Assembly (NCBI GenBank): GCA_050251815.1
Contig: JBFWMB010000012.1
Coordinates: forward strand, 1-64,000
Reading direction: 5' to 3'
Length of the DNA: 64,000 nucleotides
DNA from: GWE2-40-63 sp050251815
GTDB taxonomy: Bacteria > Bacteroidota > Bacteroidia > Bacteroidales > SZUA-534
Shown here piece after piece: positions 1 to 9,751 of the stretch. The notes below the pieces were generated by a model, which saw only the letters and a list, made by a program, of their open reading frames with translations, was not told the origin of the DNA and did not search any database. The position numbers were made by a program, and so were the translations under genes. Numbering within the stretch: position 1 is the first letter of the stretch; every line of letters begins with the position of its first letter.

Positions 1-120
1 TATCTTCAATCCTATTTGGATGAATTTTGCTACAAATTAAACCGTAGATACTTTGGTGATAAGGTTTTTGACAGACTTGCCATTGCTATGTCTGATAATT
101 ACTGGTATAATAATGACTAA
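1..120 (+). mobile_element. IS1595-family (ISXO2-like) transposase, 3' end only
   Basis: The first 39 codons are open from the window edge to a TAA at 118-120. They give a C-terminal tail with the residues YLDEFCYKLNRRYF and FDRLAIA, which matches the conserved end of ISXO2-like DDE transposases of the IS1595 family. The catalytic part lies outside the window, so I cannot tell whether the element is intact. I could not identify its right terminal inverted repeat in the following bases. It sits about 310 bp upstream of the first polysaccharide-utilization gene, so it may mark the left boundary of that locus. Confidence 0.75.
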
Positions 121-323
121 TCATTTTTCTGAAATAAACCGCAGTGGAGTTCTTGTTTTATTTGATAAGATTCCTTTTTGACTTCTACTATATAATAATT
201 GACTTATCTGCATTTTTTAAGTATTCCTATTTGTTTAAAAGATGCATTCTTTTTGTTGTTGGTTAAACCGCAATTAATCAGAATGATGGGTTGTTTTGTG
301 TTACCTGAGTAAAAGGCGCAGGT

Positions 324-379
324 TACATAATTGAAAGCTATGATACATAGCTGAACGATTTGGGTACATAGTTGAAACG
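324..379 (+). promoter_or_regulatory. Three phased direct repeats, putative activator operator
   Basis: Three copies of a TACATARYTGAA-type motif start at 324, 344 and 365, so they are 20 and 21 bp apart, close to two helical turns. The third copy overlaps the place where the -33 element of the downstream promoter should be, and no good TTTG is present there. That arrangement is typical of a site where an activator binds and compensates for a weak -33. The cognate regulator is not in this window. Confidence 0.45.
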
Positions 380-398
380 GGCTAATGGCGCTTGTTTG

Positions 399-406
399 TA
401 GTTTTG
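399..406 (+). promoter_or_regulatory. -7 promoter element TAGTTTTG for the PUL
   Basis: The octamer fits the Bacteroidota sigma-ABfr consensus TAnnTTTG and lies 24 bp before the preferred ATG at 431, predicting a short leader. The nearest upstream TTG (372-374) is 24 bp away, longer than the usual 19-21 bp, so the promoter is probably activator-dependent. Confidence 0.5.
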
Positions 407-430
407 GTTGTGCAATTATGTATTTTTTTC

Positions 431-1537
431 ATGATTAGATGTTTAGGTTTATTAGTGGTTTTGGCTTTAGCTGGTTTGTTGCAGGCCTGTAAAAATGAAT
501 CAAATTTTGATTCACAGGTTCGTCTTAGCGATAAATCAGCTACGCCAGAATCAATGGCTTTGTTTGCAAAACTGGAACTGCTTAGTAAAAAAGGAAGCAT
601 GCTGGGGCATCAGGATGCTGTAGCCTATGGAATTGGCTGGGAAAGTTCAGATTTTCGATCCGATATAAATGATGTTTGTGGCGATTTTCCGGCTGTTTTT
701 GGTTGGGATTTAGGGCATATAGGTGATTCAGTAAATATCGACGGCGTGCCGTTTGAACGGATGCTTTACTGGGCAAGGATAGTTCACCAAAAAGGAGGGA
801 TTAATACTTACAGCTGGCACGCCCGCAATATGCATACTGATGCAAGTTCGTGGGATTTGCAAACGAACATTCCTGATTTGCTTCCGGGCGGTGAAAAACA
901 TGAGCATTTTTTGCATAAGCTGGATTTGCTTGCTGATTTTTTTAACGCATTAACCGACAGCGATGGCAAGTTAATTCCGGTTGTTTTTCGTCCATATCAC
1001 GAGATGAATGGTCACTGGTTTTGGTGGGGAACCAAATCGTGTACTGCCGATGAATATAAAAACCTCTTTCGTTTTACGGTCGATTATCTTAGAGAAAATA
1101 AGCAGGTGCATCAGGTAATGTATAGCTATTCGCCCGATGTGTATGAAACAGCAGCTGAGTATCTTGAATTCTATCCCGGCGATAACTATGTTGACATATT
1201 TGGTGTTGACGATTACAAAGGGATTAGGAGTAGGGAAACAGTTGATAAAACCATTAATCGCCTATCAATTATTTCAAAACTGTCATCAGAAAAGAATAAA
1301 CTTTTTACCTTATCGGAAACCGGATTTGAAACCTTATCAGACAGTTTGTGGTTTTCTGAAGTTTTATTGCCCGTGATAACTTCCGGCAAATTACAAACGA
1401 AGCCCTTGTGGGTGTTGTTGTGGCGTAACGCCCGAACCGATCATTTTTATGCTCCTTATCCCGGTCATTCCAGCGTCGCTGACTTTATAACCTTTAAAAA
1501 TCATCCATTAACCTTGTTTTTAAACGATATTCAATAA
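431..1537 (+). CDS. GH26 beta-1,4-mannanase, surface/periplasmic lipoprotein
   Basis: A glycoside hydrolase of family 26 of 368 residues from the preferred start. The ATG at 431 is chosen over the open frame at 392 because it begins a clean lipoprotein signal peptide ending LLQA-Cys20. The acid/base is visible in RPYHEMNGHWFWWG (Glu191) and the nucleophile in LSETGFE (Glu296). Family members cut beta-1,4-mannan internally or release mannobiose from chain ends; which applies here cannot be read from sequence. It is the first gene after the control region and is followed after 7 bp by a Na+/sugar symporter. The order GH26, symporter, GH130 recalls the mannan catabolic cluster of Bacteroides fragilis. 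Confidence 0.92.
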   Translation: MIRCLGLLVVLALAGLLQACKNESNFDSQVRLSDKSATPESMALFAKLELLSKKGSMLGHQDAVAYGIGWESSDFRSDINDVCGDFPAVFGWDLGHIGDSVNIDGVPFERMLYWARIVHQKGGINTYSWHARNMHTDASSWDLQTNIPDLLPGGEKHEHFLHKLDLLADFFNALTDSDGKLIPVVFRPYHEMNGHWFWWGTKSCTADEYKNLFRFTVDYLRENKQVHQVMYSYSPDVYETAAEYLEFYPGDNYVDIFGVDDYKGIRSRETVDKTINRLSIISKLSSEKNKLFTLSETGFETLSDSLWFSEVLLPVITSGKLQTKPLWVLLWRNARTDHFYAPYPGHSSVADFITFKNHPLTLFLNDIQ

Positions 1538-1544
1538 ATAATAT

Positions 1545-3386
1545 ATGAGATTAACTGCATTCGATATAACCATTATTGCCATTTATTTACTTTCGACTAT
1601 AATTATAGGTTTGGTTTTAAAAAAGCGTGCACAAAAAGACAAAACAGCTTACATGTTGGGCGGAAATAAGCTTCCGTGGTATTTGCTGGGTTTGTCGAAT
1701 GCATCGGGAATGTTTGACATCTCGGGAACCATGTGGCTGGTGACTTTAGCTTTTGTTTATGGGTTAAAAAGTATTTGGATTCCCTGGTTGTGGCCGGTTT
1801 TTAATCAGATTTTTTTAATGGTATTTTTATCAATCTGGCTACGCCGTTCAAATGCAACTACAGGTGCCGAATGGATGACTACCCGATTTGGAACCGGAAA
1901 AGACGGAAAACTCTCTCACGGAATCGTTGTTGTTTTTGCTTTAATAAGTTGTCTGGGATTTTTGGCCTATGGGTTTATTGGCCTGGGAAAATTTGTACAG
2001 ATATTTATTCCCTGGGAATTGTTTGCAGGCTACATTCCTTTTGAAGTTCCTGAAACCTATATCCCTCATATTTACGGAATAGTTTTCACCCTTTTTGCCA
2101 TGTTTTATGCCATTTTAGGCGGAATGACCAGCATTGTTTGGGCCGATGTGGTACAATATTTAATTATGACCATCTCTGCTGTGATAATTGGAGTAATAGC
2201 CATGAAGGCTCTGGAATTTGAATCGTTAAATGTTCCTGAAGGATGGATGAGCCCGTTTTTTGGTGCCAAATTAAATATGGACTGGTCAGGGATTATCGAC
2301 GAGGTAAATGAAAAAATTGCCAGCGACGGTTATTCTTTGTTCAGTATCTTTTTTAGCATGATGCTTTTTAAAGGTATTTTAGTTAGTGCTGCAGGCCCGG
2401 CGCCAAATTATGATATGCAAAAAATTCTTTCAACCCGATCGCCACGCGATGCTGCAAAAATGTCGGGTTTTGTTTCGGTGGTTTTAATGCCCGCCCGTTA
2501 TTTTATGATTGCTGGTTTTGCGGTATTGGCTATACTGTATTACGACAAACTGAACCTTTTGGTAGGAGGACGTATTGATTTTGAACAGATTTTGCCTTCA
2601 GCCATAAATCAGTTTGTTCCTGTTGGATTTATGGGACTTTTGCTTGCCGGATTGTTGGCTGCTTTTATGTCGACTTTTGCTGGAACACTGAATGCAGCGC
2701 AGGCTTATATTGTTAACGATATTTATCTGAAATACATTAAACCTACGGCTACAAACCGACAGGTAAAACGCACCAATTATGTTACCGGAATTCTTGTGGT
2801 GGCCATAAGTATTGTGTTTGGTGTTTTTGCGCTCGATGTAAATTCCATTTTGCAGTGGATTGTTTCGGCTCTTTTTGGAAGCTATGTGGCATCGAACATG
2901 CTTAAATGGTATTGGTGGCGATTCAATGGAACCGGATTTTTTGTAGGTATGCTTGCGGGTATTATTCCGGCACTTATTTTCCCTTTGGTTTTTACACAAA
3001 CACTCGATCTCTATTATTTTCCGTTAATTCTGCTAATTTCAGTGGCTGGTTGTGTTATAGGAACCTATTTAGCCCCGCCAACCGATGAGGAAACATTGAA
3101 AATGTTCTATAAAAATGTTCGTCCCTGGGGATTTTGGAAACCCATCCACGATAAAGTGGTGGCCGAAAACCCCGGATTTAAAAGGAACGAAAATTTTTGG
3201 CGCGACATGTTTAATGTGGGAATTGGTACAATTGCACAAACCGCTTTGGTGATTTTCCCTATCTATATTGTGTTGCGTCAGACCTTTCCCCTGTTGATTT
3301 CTGTTGGAATAATTCTGGTTTGTGGATTTAATATGAAAAAAACATGGTGGGACAAATTACCCGATGAAAACGATAAAGTAAGCTAA
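1545..3386 (+). CDS. SSS-family Na+/sugar symporter
   Basis: A 613-residue inner-membrane protein of the sodium:solute symporter family with many hydrophobic helices (first at about residues 7-27). It carries the family's features in an early ASGMFDISGTMW segment and a GLLLAGLLAAFMSTFAGTLN segment near residues 365-385. In the B. fragilis mannan pathway an equivalent symporter imports mannobiose into the cytoplasm. Here it lies between a GH26 lipoprotein and, one gene on, the cytoplasmic GH130, so import of mannobiose or mannosylglucose is the likely role. The next gene starts directly after its stop codon, so the two are probably translated from one message. Confidence 0.9.
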   Translation: MRLTAFDITIIAIYLLSTIIIGLVLKKRAQKDKTAYMLGGNKLPWYLLGLSNASGMFDISGTMWLVTLAFVYGLKSIWIPWLWPVFNQIFLMVFLSIWLRRSNATTGAEWMTTRFGTGKDGKLSHGIVVVFALISCLGFLAYGFIGLGKFVQIFIPWELFAGYIPFEVPETYIPHIYGIVFTLFAMFYAILGGMTSIVWADVVQYLIMTISAVIIGVIAMKALEFESLNVPEGWMSPFFGAKLNMDWSGIIDEVNEKIASDGYSLFSIFFSMMLFKGILVSAAGPAPNYDMQKILSTRSPRDAAKMSGFVSVVLMPARYFMIAGFAVLAILYYDKLNLLVGGRIDFEQILPSAINQFVPVGFMGLLLAGLLAAFMSTFAGTLNAAQAYIVNDIYLKYIKPTATNRQVKRTNYVTGILVVAISIVFGVFALDVNSILQWIVSALFGSYVASNMLKWYWWRFNGTGFFVGMLAGIIPALIFPLVFTQTLDLYYFPLILLISVAGCVIGTYLAPPTDEETLKMFYKNVRPWGFWKPIHDKVVAENPGFKRNENFWRDMFNVGIGTIAQTALVIFPIYIVLRQTFPLLISVGIILVCGFNMKKTWWDKLPDENDKVS

Positions 3387-5126
3387 ATGAAAAAGCACCT
3401 ATATATAGTTGGACTTATTTTTTTGGTAGCCCTAATGCTTTTCTTTTCGTTGGATAACATTAAAGGTGTTAAACCAAATGTTCTTATTTTGCTTACCGAC
3501 GATATGGGATATGGTGATGTTGGTTTTAATGGAAATCAAATGATTCGGACCCCAACGCTTGATTCACTGGCAAAAAACGGAATAGTTTTCGACAGATTTT
3601 ATGTGTCGCCAATGGGTTCGCAAAGCCTTGCCAGTTTACTTGCCGGAAAATATCAGATTGATTCCGATGATTTATTAACAGAACAGCAAAACACGGGGAA
3701 GGCTTCAAATGACGCTAATATAGCTGAATGGTTGAAAAAATACGGTTACCGTACCGCTTATTTTGGGAAATGGCAAAATAGGCTTAATGAAAACAAAAAT
3801 CCTCGAGAATTGGGGTTCGATAATTTTTTTGGTTTTATGGGTAGGGCAAACAGCCATTTTGATTTGAAATTGGACTGTAATGGTATTCCCACTCAGAGTC
3901 GGGGATATATAAGTGATGTGTTAACCGATTCAACTATATCCTTTATTCAGCGAAATAAAAAACAGCCTTTTTTAACTTTTGTAGCTTTTAGTACTCCTCA
4001 TGAACCTTATCAGGTACCTGATAAATATTACCAAAAATATAAAGACCTGGCATTGGATCATCATACCGCAACCATTTATGGAATGTGTGAGAATATTGAT
4101 TTTAATGTAAGCCGAATTATTCGTCAATTGGAGCAGCTCCATATTTTGGAAAATACCATAATTGTATTTCTGAGCGATAATGGTCCAGCATATTTACGCT
4201 ATAACTCCGGTTTAAAAGGGCGTAAGGCTGAAGTTAACGAAGGAGGTGTGCGTTCTCCGTTTATTCTGTCGTATCCTGACGGTAATTTTAAAAACCGCAT
4301 TATCTATACTATGAGCGCAGCACATATCGATTTAGCGCCCACCTTGCTTCATTTATTGAAAATTCCTTTCAAGGAAGAACTATTTGACGGAATAAGCCTG
4401 GTTCCCTGGCTAAAAGACAACAAAAAAGAGTTTCCCCAGCGATATTTGTATGAATATTTTAAAAACAATACTGCCGGTACTAGTTGGGGAGCCGTTCGTT
4501 CTGACAGTTTTTTGTTGGTAATAAACAATCAGAATCAACATTTTTATAATATAATTTCAGATAAATACCAACGGAAGAATGCCATCAATAATTATCAGGA
4601 AGAAGCTAACACGTTATTTGAAAACTATAATCAGTGGTTATCAAGAACCCATATAAACAATACCAATTCGGACTCTTTTAACCATTCAACCCGGGTAAAA
4701 TTAATAGTCGATGAGGCGTTTTGGGAGAAGAAAACGATGTCGGGCAAGGTACAGAAAAACCAAACCCCCAAAATAAATCTTTTAAACGATTCCATTTATT
4801 GGGAATTAGCCATTCAAAACGAAGGCAATTACGAGGTACGGGTCATGTGTAATTGTCCTGCAAATCCTGCGGTTTCAAAGTATGAACTTTCAATGGGTGA
4901 GGATACTTTATTTTTCACTCTGCAAAGTGACGCCTTTTCTGAGTATTCAAATTCAGTGAATGGAGAAATTATCAGGAATCCCGATTCAATCAACCTGAAG
5001 TCTTTTAGCGCGGGAAACCTCAATTTAAAAAAAGGAATTAACGATTTGGTTTTAAAAATGGAAAGAGATACGGCTTCAACAATAGAAATTATAGCGGTTG
5101 AATTGAATCTAATAAGTGTAAATTAA
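3387..5126 (+). CDS. Sulfatase-like protein lacking the formylglycine residue
   Basis: A 579-residue protein of the alkaline phosphatase/sulfatase fold with an N-terminal hydrophobic signal or anchor (residues 5-22). It keeps the metal-binding start LLTDDMGYGDVG and the later LSDNGP, KGRK and GGVRSPF blocks. The activation motif that should read C-x-P-S-R is MGSQSL (PMGSQSLASLLAGK, about residues 73-86): the Cys/Ser converted to formylglycine is Gly, and the Pro and Arg are also gone. GKWH is GKWQ. A beta-rich C-terminal region (about 430-579) may bind carbohydrate. It is therefore probably not an active sulfatase; a binding or structural role, or another hydrolytic activity, is open. The gene begins one base after the symporter stop. 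Confidence 0.8.
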   Translation: MKKHLYIVGLIFLVALMLFFSLDNIKGVKPNVLILLTDDMGYGDVGFNGNQMIRTPTLDSLAKNGIVFDRFYVSPMGSQSLASLLAGKYQIDSDDLLTEQQNTGKASNDANIAEWLKKYGYRTAYFGKWQNRLNENKNPRELGFDNFFGFMGRANSHFDLKLDCNGIPTQSRGYISDVLTDSTISFIQRNKKQPFLTFVAFSTPHEPYQVPDKYYQKYKDLALDHHTATIYGMCENIDFNVSRIIRQLEQLHILENTIIVFLSDNGPAYLRYNSGLKGRKAEVNEGGVRSPFILSYPDGNFKNRIIYTMSAAHIDLAPTLLHLLKIPFKEELFDGISLVPWLKDNKKEFPQRYLYEYFKNNTAGTSWGAVRSDSFLLVINNQNQHFYNIISDKYQRKNAINNYQEEANTLFENYNQWLSRTHINNTNSDSFNHSTRVKLIVDEAFWEKKTMSGKVQKNQTPKINLLNDSIYWELAIQNEGNYEVRVMCNCPANPAVSKYELSMGEDTLFFTLQSDAFSEYSNSVNGEIIRNPDSINLKSFSAGNLNLKKGINDLVLKMERDTASTIEIIAVELNLISVN

Positions 5127-5299
5127 ACATTAAATATAATTAAAAGCAGGTGGGAAAGCCTAAAGTTGATTTATAAATAAGCTTTAATGTATATAATTTT
5201 AATAAACTTTACGTGAAAAGAGTAAAAAAAATGTAAAAAATATTTAATGTGTTAAAAATACACTAAATATTTTGTAATTTTAGAATTTAAATAATACCA
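5127..5299. promoter_or_regulatory. AT-rich leader with imperfect palindrome upstream of GH130
   Basis: A very AT-rich 173-bp gap. At 5243-5267 an imperfect inverted repeat (7 of 9 positions match, with a GTGT...ACAC core) precedes a TATTTTG box at 5268-5274, one base shorter than the usual -7 element. This may be a second promoter with an operator in front of the GH130-susCD genes, which in many PULs need stronger expression. The evidence is only positional and by eye. Confidence 0.35.
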
Positions 5300-6478
5300 A
5301 TGAAAATAAACGTTACTAAGAGGCTGGCTAAACTGGAAAAAGAATACGGGAGATTGCTTAAACGGAAAAACAAAAAAGTTAAGAGCGATTACAATGGGAT
5401 TTACTATCGCTATAAACATCCGGTGTTAACAAATGCTCACGCTCCGTTAATCTGGAGGTATGATCTGAATTCAGTGTCAAACCCTTATTTAATGGAACGC
5501 ATTGGGGTTAATGCCACCTTTAATGCGGGAGCAATTAAGCATAACGGAAGATACCTGGTTATTACCCGTGTTGAAGGAAACGACCGAAAATCATTTTTTG
5601 CAGTTGCAGAAAGCCCCAATGGTATCGATAATTTCAAATTCTGGGATTATCCCATACAAATGCCAGAAACCAACGAACCAGATACCAATGTTTATGACAT
5701 GCGTGTGGTTCAACACGAAGATGGATGGATATACGGGCTCTTTTGTACCGAGCGCAAAGATCCGAAAGCCCCTAAGGGAGACACCTCTTCGGCAGTAGCC
5801 CAATGTGGTATTGCCCGTACCAAAGACTTAAAAACATGGGAAAGACTGCCTGACTTAATTACTTATTCGGGCCAACAGCGGAATGTAGTGCTTCATCCTG
5901 AGTTTGTAAACGGAAAGTACGCGCTTTATACCCGTCCACAAGATGGATTTATTGACACTGGTTCGGGAGGTGGTATAGGCTTTGGATTAACCGATTCCAT
6001 GGAGCAGGCAGAAATAAAAAGTGAAATCATTCTCGATTACAAAACATACCACACCGTTTATGAGGTAAAAAACGGCCTGGGGCCAGCTCCTATTAAAACG
6101 AAAAATGGCTGGTTGCATTTGGCGCATGGAGTTCGAAATACAGCAGCCGGATTGCGCTATGTGCTTTATATGTTTATGACCGATTTGACTGATTTATCCA
6201 AAATTATTTATAAACCCGGCGGACATTTTATTGCCCCTAAAAACGACGAACGCATTGGCGATGTTTCAAATGTTGTTTTCTCGAACGGTTGGATTTGCGA
6301 CGATGATGGAACGGTTTATATCTATTATGCATCGTCCGACACCCGATTGCATGTTGCCACATCGTCAATTGAACAACTTGTGGATTACTGTATGAACACC
6401 CCGGCCGATCAGTTAAGGAGTGCTGCGTCGGTAAATACAATTATTGAGCTGATAAATAAAAACTTAAACAACAATTAA
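5300..6478 (+). CDS. GH130 4-O-beta-D-mannosyl-D-glucose phosphorylase
   Basis: A 392-residue cytoplasmic enzyme without signal peptide, of family GH130. The blocks NATFNAGAIKHNGRYLVITR, RVEGNDRKSFFAVAES and DTNVYDMRV are those of the mannosylglucose phosphorylase subfamily (GH130_1). The length is close to that of the characterised B. fragilis enzyme (about 390 residues). Asp133 in VYDMRV is the expected catalytic acid. It converts mannosyl-beta-1,4-glucose and phosphate to mannose 1-phosphate and glucose. Its substrate would be supplied by the 2-epimerase encoded at 15355-16554. The SusC gene follows after 10 bp. Confidence 0.93.
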   Translation: MKINVTKRLAKLEKEYGRLLKRKNKKVKSDYNGIYYRYKHPVLTNAHAPLIWRYDLNSVSNPYLMERIGVNATFNAGAIKHNGRYLVITRVEGNDRKSFFAVAESPNGIDNFKFWDYPIQMPETNEPDTNVYDMRVVQHEDGWIYGLFCTERKDPKAPKGDTSSAVAQCGIARTKDLKTWERLPDLITYSGQQRNVVLHPEFVNGKYALYTRPQDGFIDTGSGGGIGFGLTDSMEQAEIKSEIILDYKTYHTVYEVKNGLGPAPIKTKNGWLHLAHGVRNTAAGLRYVLYMFMTDLTDLSKIIYKPGGHFIAPKNDERIGDVSNVVFSNGWICDDDGTVYIYYASSDTRLHVATSSIEQLVDYCMNTPADQLRSAASVNTIIELINKNLNNN

Positions 6479-6488
6479 TAACTGTTAT

Positions 6489-9400
6489 ATGAAAAAATCT
6501 ACACCTATAAAATTTGTGCAGATGCTCATCATACTCATGTTTCCTTTGGGAATTCTGGCACAAAATGCCAGTATCTCTGGTAAAATTACCGATTCAAAAG
6601 GGGAACCCCTGATTGGGGTGAACATTGTAATTAAAGGCACAACTCAGGGAACCGTTTCCGACCTGGATGGAAACTATTCAATTATCAATTTACCCAATGA
6701 AAAGTTGGAATTATTAGCCAGCTTTATTGGTTTTAATAACGAAACCAGGTTGGTCGATTTAACCAATAGCAAAACCATGGTAATAAACTTTACCATGAAT
6801 GAAGATATTGCTGAACTGTCTGAAGTTGTTGTAATTGGTTATGGAACACAAAAAAAATCTGATTTGACCAGTTCAGTTGCCTCTGTATCTGCTTCTGATT
6901 TGGAACAAGCCCGGGCTGCAAATATTTCAGAAGCACTGCAGGGGCGTGCAGCTGGAGTTCATGTTTCCCAAAATACCGGGGCTCCGGGTTCAAACGTTAG
7001 CATTAAGATAAGAGGTGTCACGTCAATAAACGGTACTGATCCCCTTTGGGTGGTCGATGGAGTGGTTACTGATCCCAATACGGTAAACGCTTCGGATATT
7101 GAATCGATGGAAATTTTAAAAGATGCTTCATCGGCAGCTATATATGGGTCTAATGCTGCAGGTGGTGTTGTTTTGGTTACGACAAAAAAAGGAAAAGCCG
7201 GCGATACTAAAGTAACCTTTAATTCCTATTTAGGTTGGCAAAAAATTACCAAAACCATTGATGTGGCCAATGGTGTCGATTTTGCCAATATGTATCACGA
7301 ATACCAGGTGTTAGCCAATACACCGGCCCGAAGGTATTTAACCCTGGAACCAGACACGTTTCAGACATATAATTATCAGGACATGGTTTTTAGAGAAGCC
7401 CTGATGCAAAATTATGATATAGGGGTTTCGGGCGGTAACGAAAAGTCGACATTCTATATGGGTATTGGTTACCTTAATCAGGAAGGAATTTTGAAGAGCA
7501 CCGATTACAACAAAATTACAGTTCGTATGAACGGTGAACACAAAGCCAACAATTGGTTAACAGTGGGCTTGAATTCTTCTTATTCGAGACAGGAAACCGG
7601 TGGTTTTGAAGAATGGGAATTAAAAAACGAATATGCCAACCCAATTTTACAGGCTTTAACCTATCACTCGTTTGTGGCCCCTTACGGAACAAAAGAAACG
7701 GATTCAGAATACGATAAGGGATGGTCGTACACACCATTGGGGAATACGCAAAACCCATTGTCAACCATCAGTATGAAACATCATAAATCAACCACACAAA
7801 ACTTGTCGGGAACTTTCTTTGCAGCAATTTCACCTTTCGAAGGGCTTAAATTGGAAAGCCGTTTAACAGGTAACGCTGCATTTAATAATAACTACAGTTT
7901 TGAGCCTGTCTTTTATATTTCAGGGTCGTTGCAAAACACTAACAGTTCCATTAATAAAGGAGTTGGCTTTTATCAGGGATGGAACTGGCAAAATCTTATC
8001 ACCTTTAATAAAACCCTTTTCGATGTTCACAATATAAGTCTGATGGCTGGTTATGAATCGGGATACGGGAAAAGTGAAACCATGTCGGCTACCCGCTACG
8101 ATTTAATTAATCAGACTCCTGAAATGTGGTATTTTGATGCCAGCACCAATAATGAGTTTCTTTCTCAATTACCTTTTGGATCGGCCCAGGAACAATCGGG
8201 GTATTCTTACCTGGGTCGGATTAACTACGATTATAAAGGGATGTTACTGGGACAGTTTAATTTCCGAAAGGATTATTCTTCTTTGTTTGGACCCAATAAC
8301 AGAGATGGTAATTTCCCCTCATTTTCTGCAGGATTCAAGTTTACCGAACTCGACAGGGTTAAAAATTACTTGCCCTTTTTGAGTTTTGGAAAAATTCGTT
8401 ACGGATGGGGTAAAGCAGGTAATAATTCCATCACTCCTTATCAGTATTATTCAACGGTGGCTTTTGAAAATGTTTATGGGTATTCCTTTGATAATACCGA
8501 AGTTTCAAGTACCGGGGCAGCACCCAATTTGTTTGTAAATCGCGCGGTTCACTGGGAAGATGTAATAACCAGCAATGTTGGACTTGATTTAAGTTTCTTA
8601 AATAACCGATTATCGACTACTGTAGATTATTTTGAGCGGCATAATGTAGGCATGCTTATGATTGTAGAATCGGCATGGCTAGCTGGTTGGATAGTAGAGA
8701 ATTCATATCAGGAAGGAGGCGTTTCCGATCCATTTAAAAATGTTGGGGAATTTAACAACAAAGGCCTGGAGTTTACAGCTAACTGGAAGGAACAGCGTGG
8801 CCCGTTAAATTATGGAGCCAACGTGAATATGTCGTTTATAAAAACTACAGTGGGCGATATTAACCCTGATACGCTTTATAGAAATAATACCAAAGGAATA
8901 AGCGATTACTTAACCCGTACCATTCAAGGACAGGAGTTTTTACCTTTTTATGGTTTTGTTACCGATGGAATTTTTACTTCAGCCGATTTACCCAACGCTA
9001 GTGGCGTGGTAACCAACCAGCCTTATACCATTAACCCCGATGGCGACACCTTATATGCACAACCCAAAGCACGTCCCGGCGATTTTAGGTATAAGGATGT
9101 GAATAACGATGGCAAAATTGATGATAACGATATGGTAGCTTTAGGAAGCCCCCATCCAAAATTTACTTATGCATTTAACATCTTTGCCGAATACAAATTA
9201 CCAGGAAGCTGGGGTGAAGTGGATATAAAAGCTTTTTTTCAGGGAGCGTATGGTAATAAGGTTTTTAATGCAACTAAATTTTATCTGTTTAATACCGATG
9301 GGGCGTTTAACTGGAGCGAAGATTATGCAAAAAACCATTATACCGTGGAACTCTATGATCGTAACGATATTCTAGTCACTTCTTTAAATGAAAAGGCAAA

Positions 9401-9731
9401 ATACCCAAGAATCGATCCCCTGGGAGCCAATGAAAACTTTACCCAGCTATCTGACTTTTATATTGAAGATGCTTCCTATTTACGTTTAAAGAACCTCGAA
9501 ATTGGATACACTTTTGCCAGTTCCATAACCCAGACGGTAGGAATTGAAAAAGTGCGTCTTTACCTGGGAGCTAAAAATCTCTTTACCTGGACCAAGTATT
9601 CCGGACAAGATCCGGAAGTCGGAACTACCCGTAACGAAAGCGGCAAATCCGATCCTTTATCTGAAGGGATCGATAAAGCAGCATATCCAGTGGCACGAAT
9701 GTACACTATTGGTATTAATGTAACATTTTAA
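6489..9731 (+). CDS. susC: SusC-like TonB-dependent outer-membrane oligosaccharide transporter
   Basis: A 1080-residue outer-membrane receptor. After a signal peptide ending near residue 25 (LGILAQ) comes a carboxypeptidase-regulatory-like domain (about 27-110, SGKITDSKGEPLIGVNI). The SusC-specific VVVIGYGTQKKSDLTSSV segment and plug domain (about 115-225) follow, then the long beta-barrel ending in an aromatic/hydrophobic strand (TIGINVTF). With the adjacent SusD it forms the bin-and-lid importer for oligosaccharides, energised by TonB-ExbBD. Its place in a mannanase cluster implies import of manno- or glucomanno-oligosaccharides. It is 20 bp upstream of susD. Confidence 0.95.
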   Translation: MKKSTPIKFVQMLIILMFPLGILAQNASISGKITDSKGEPLIGVNIVIKGTTQGTVSDLDGNYSIINLPNEKLELLASFIGFNNETRLVDLTNSKTMVINFTMNEDIAELSEVVVIGYGTQKKSDLTSSVASVSASDLEQARAANISEALQGRAAGVHVSQNTGAPGSNVSIKIRGVTSINGTDPLWVVDGVVTDPNTVNASDIESMEILKDASSAAIYGSNAAGGVVLVTTKKGKAGDTKVTFNSYLGWQKITKTIDVANGVDFANMYHEYQVLANTPARRYLTLEPDTFQTYNYQDMVFREALMQNYDIGVSGGNEKSTFYMGIGYLNQEGILKSTDYNKITVRMNGEHKANNWLTVGLNSSYSRQETGGFEEWELKNEYANPILQALTYHSFVAPYGTKETDSEYDKGWSYTPLGNTQNPLSTISMKHHKSTTQNLSGTFFAAISPFEGLKLESRLTGNAAFNNNYSFEPVFYISGSLQNTNSSINKGVGFYQGWNWQNLITFNKTLFDVHNISLMAGYESGYGKSETMSATRYDLINQTPEMWYFDASTNNEFLSQLPFGSAQEQSGYSYLGRINYDYKGMLLGQFNFRKDYSSLFGPNNRDGNFPSFSAGFKFTELDRVKNYLPFLSFGKIRYGWGKAGNNSITPYQYYSTVAFENVYGYSFDNTEVSSTGAAPNLFVNRAVHWEDVITSNVGLDLSFLNNRLSTTVDYFERHNVGMLMIVESAWLAGWIVENSYQEGGVSDPFKNVGEFNNKGLEFTANWKEQRGPLNYGANVNMSFIKTTVGDINPDTLYRNNTKGISDYLTRTIQGQEFLPFYGFVTDGIFTSADLPNASGVVTNQPYTINPDGDTLYAQPKARPGDFRYKDVNNDGKIDDNDMVALGSPHPKFTYAFNIFAEYKLPGSWGEVDIKAFFQGAYGNKVFNATKFYLFNTDGAFNWSEDYAKNHYTVELYDRNDILVTSLNEKAKYPRIDPLGANENFTQLSDFYIEDASYLRLKNLEIGYTFASSITQTVGIEKVRLYLGAKNLFTWTKYSGQDPEVGTTRNESGKSDPLSEGIDKAAYPVARMYTIGINVTF

Positions 9732-9751
9732 TCGAATAAAATTAAAGTCCT

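Larger units (their letters stand above)
121..430. other. Intergenic control region upstream of the mannan locus
   Basis: This 310-bp AT-rich stretch has no convincing gene. A reverse-strand open frame at its right end overlaps the GH26 gene and is a shadow. The region contains three direct repeats (324-379) and a Bacteroidota -7 element (399-406), both listed separately, and is best read as the regulatory region of the downstream operon. Confidence 0.6.
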
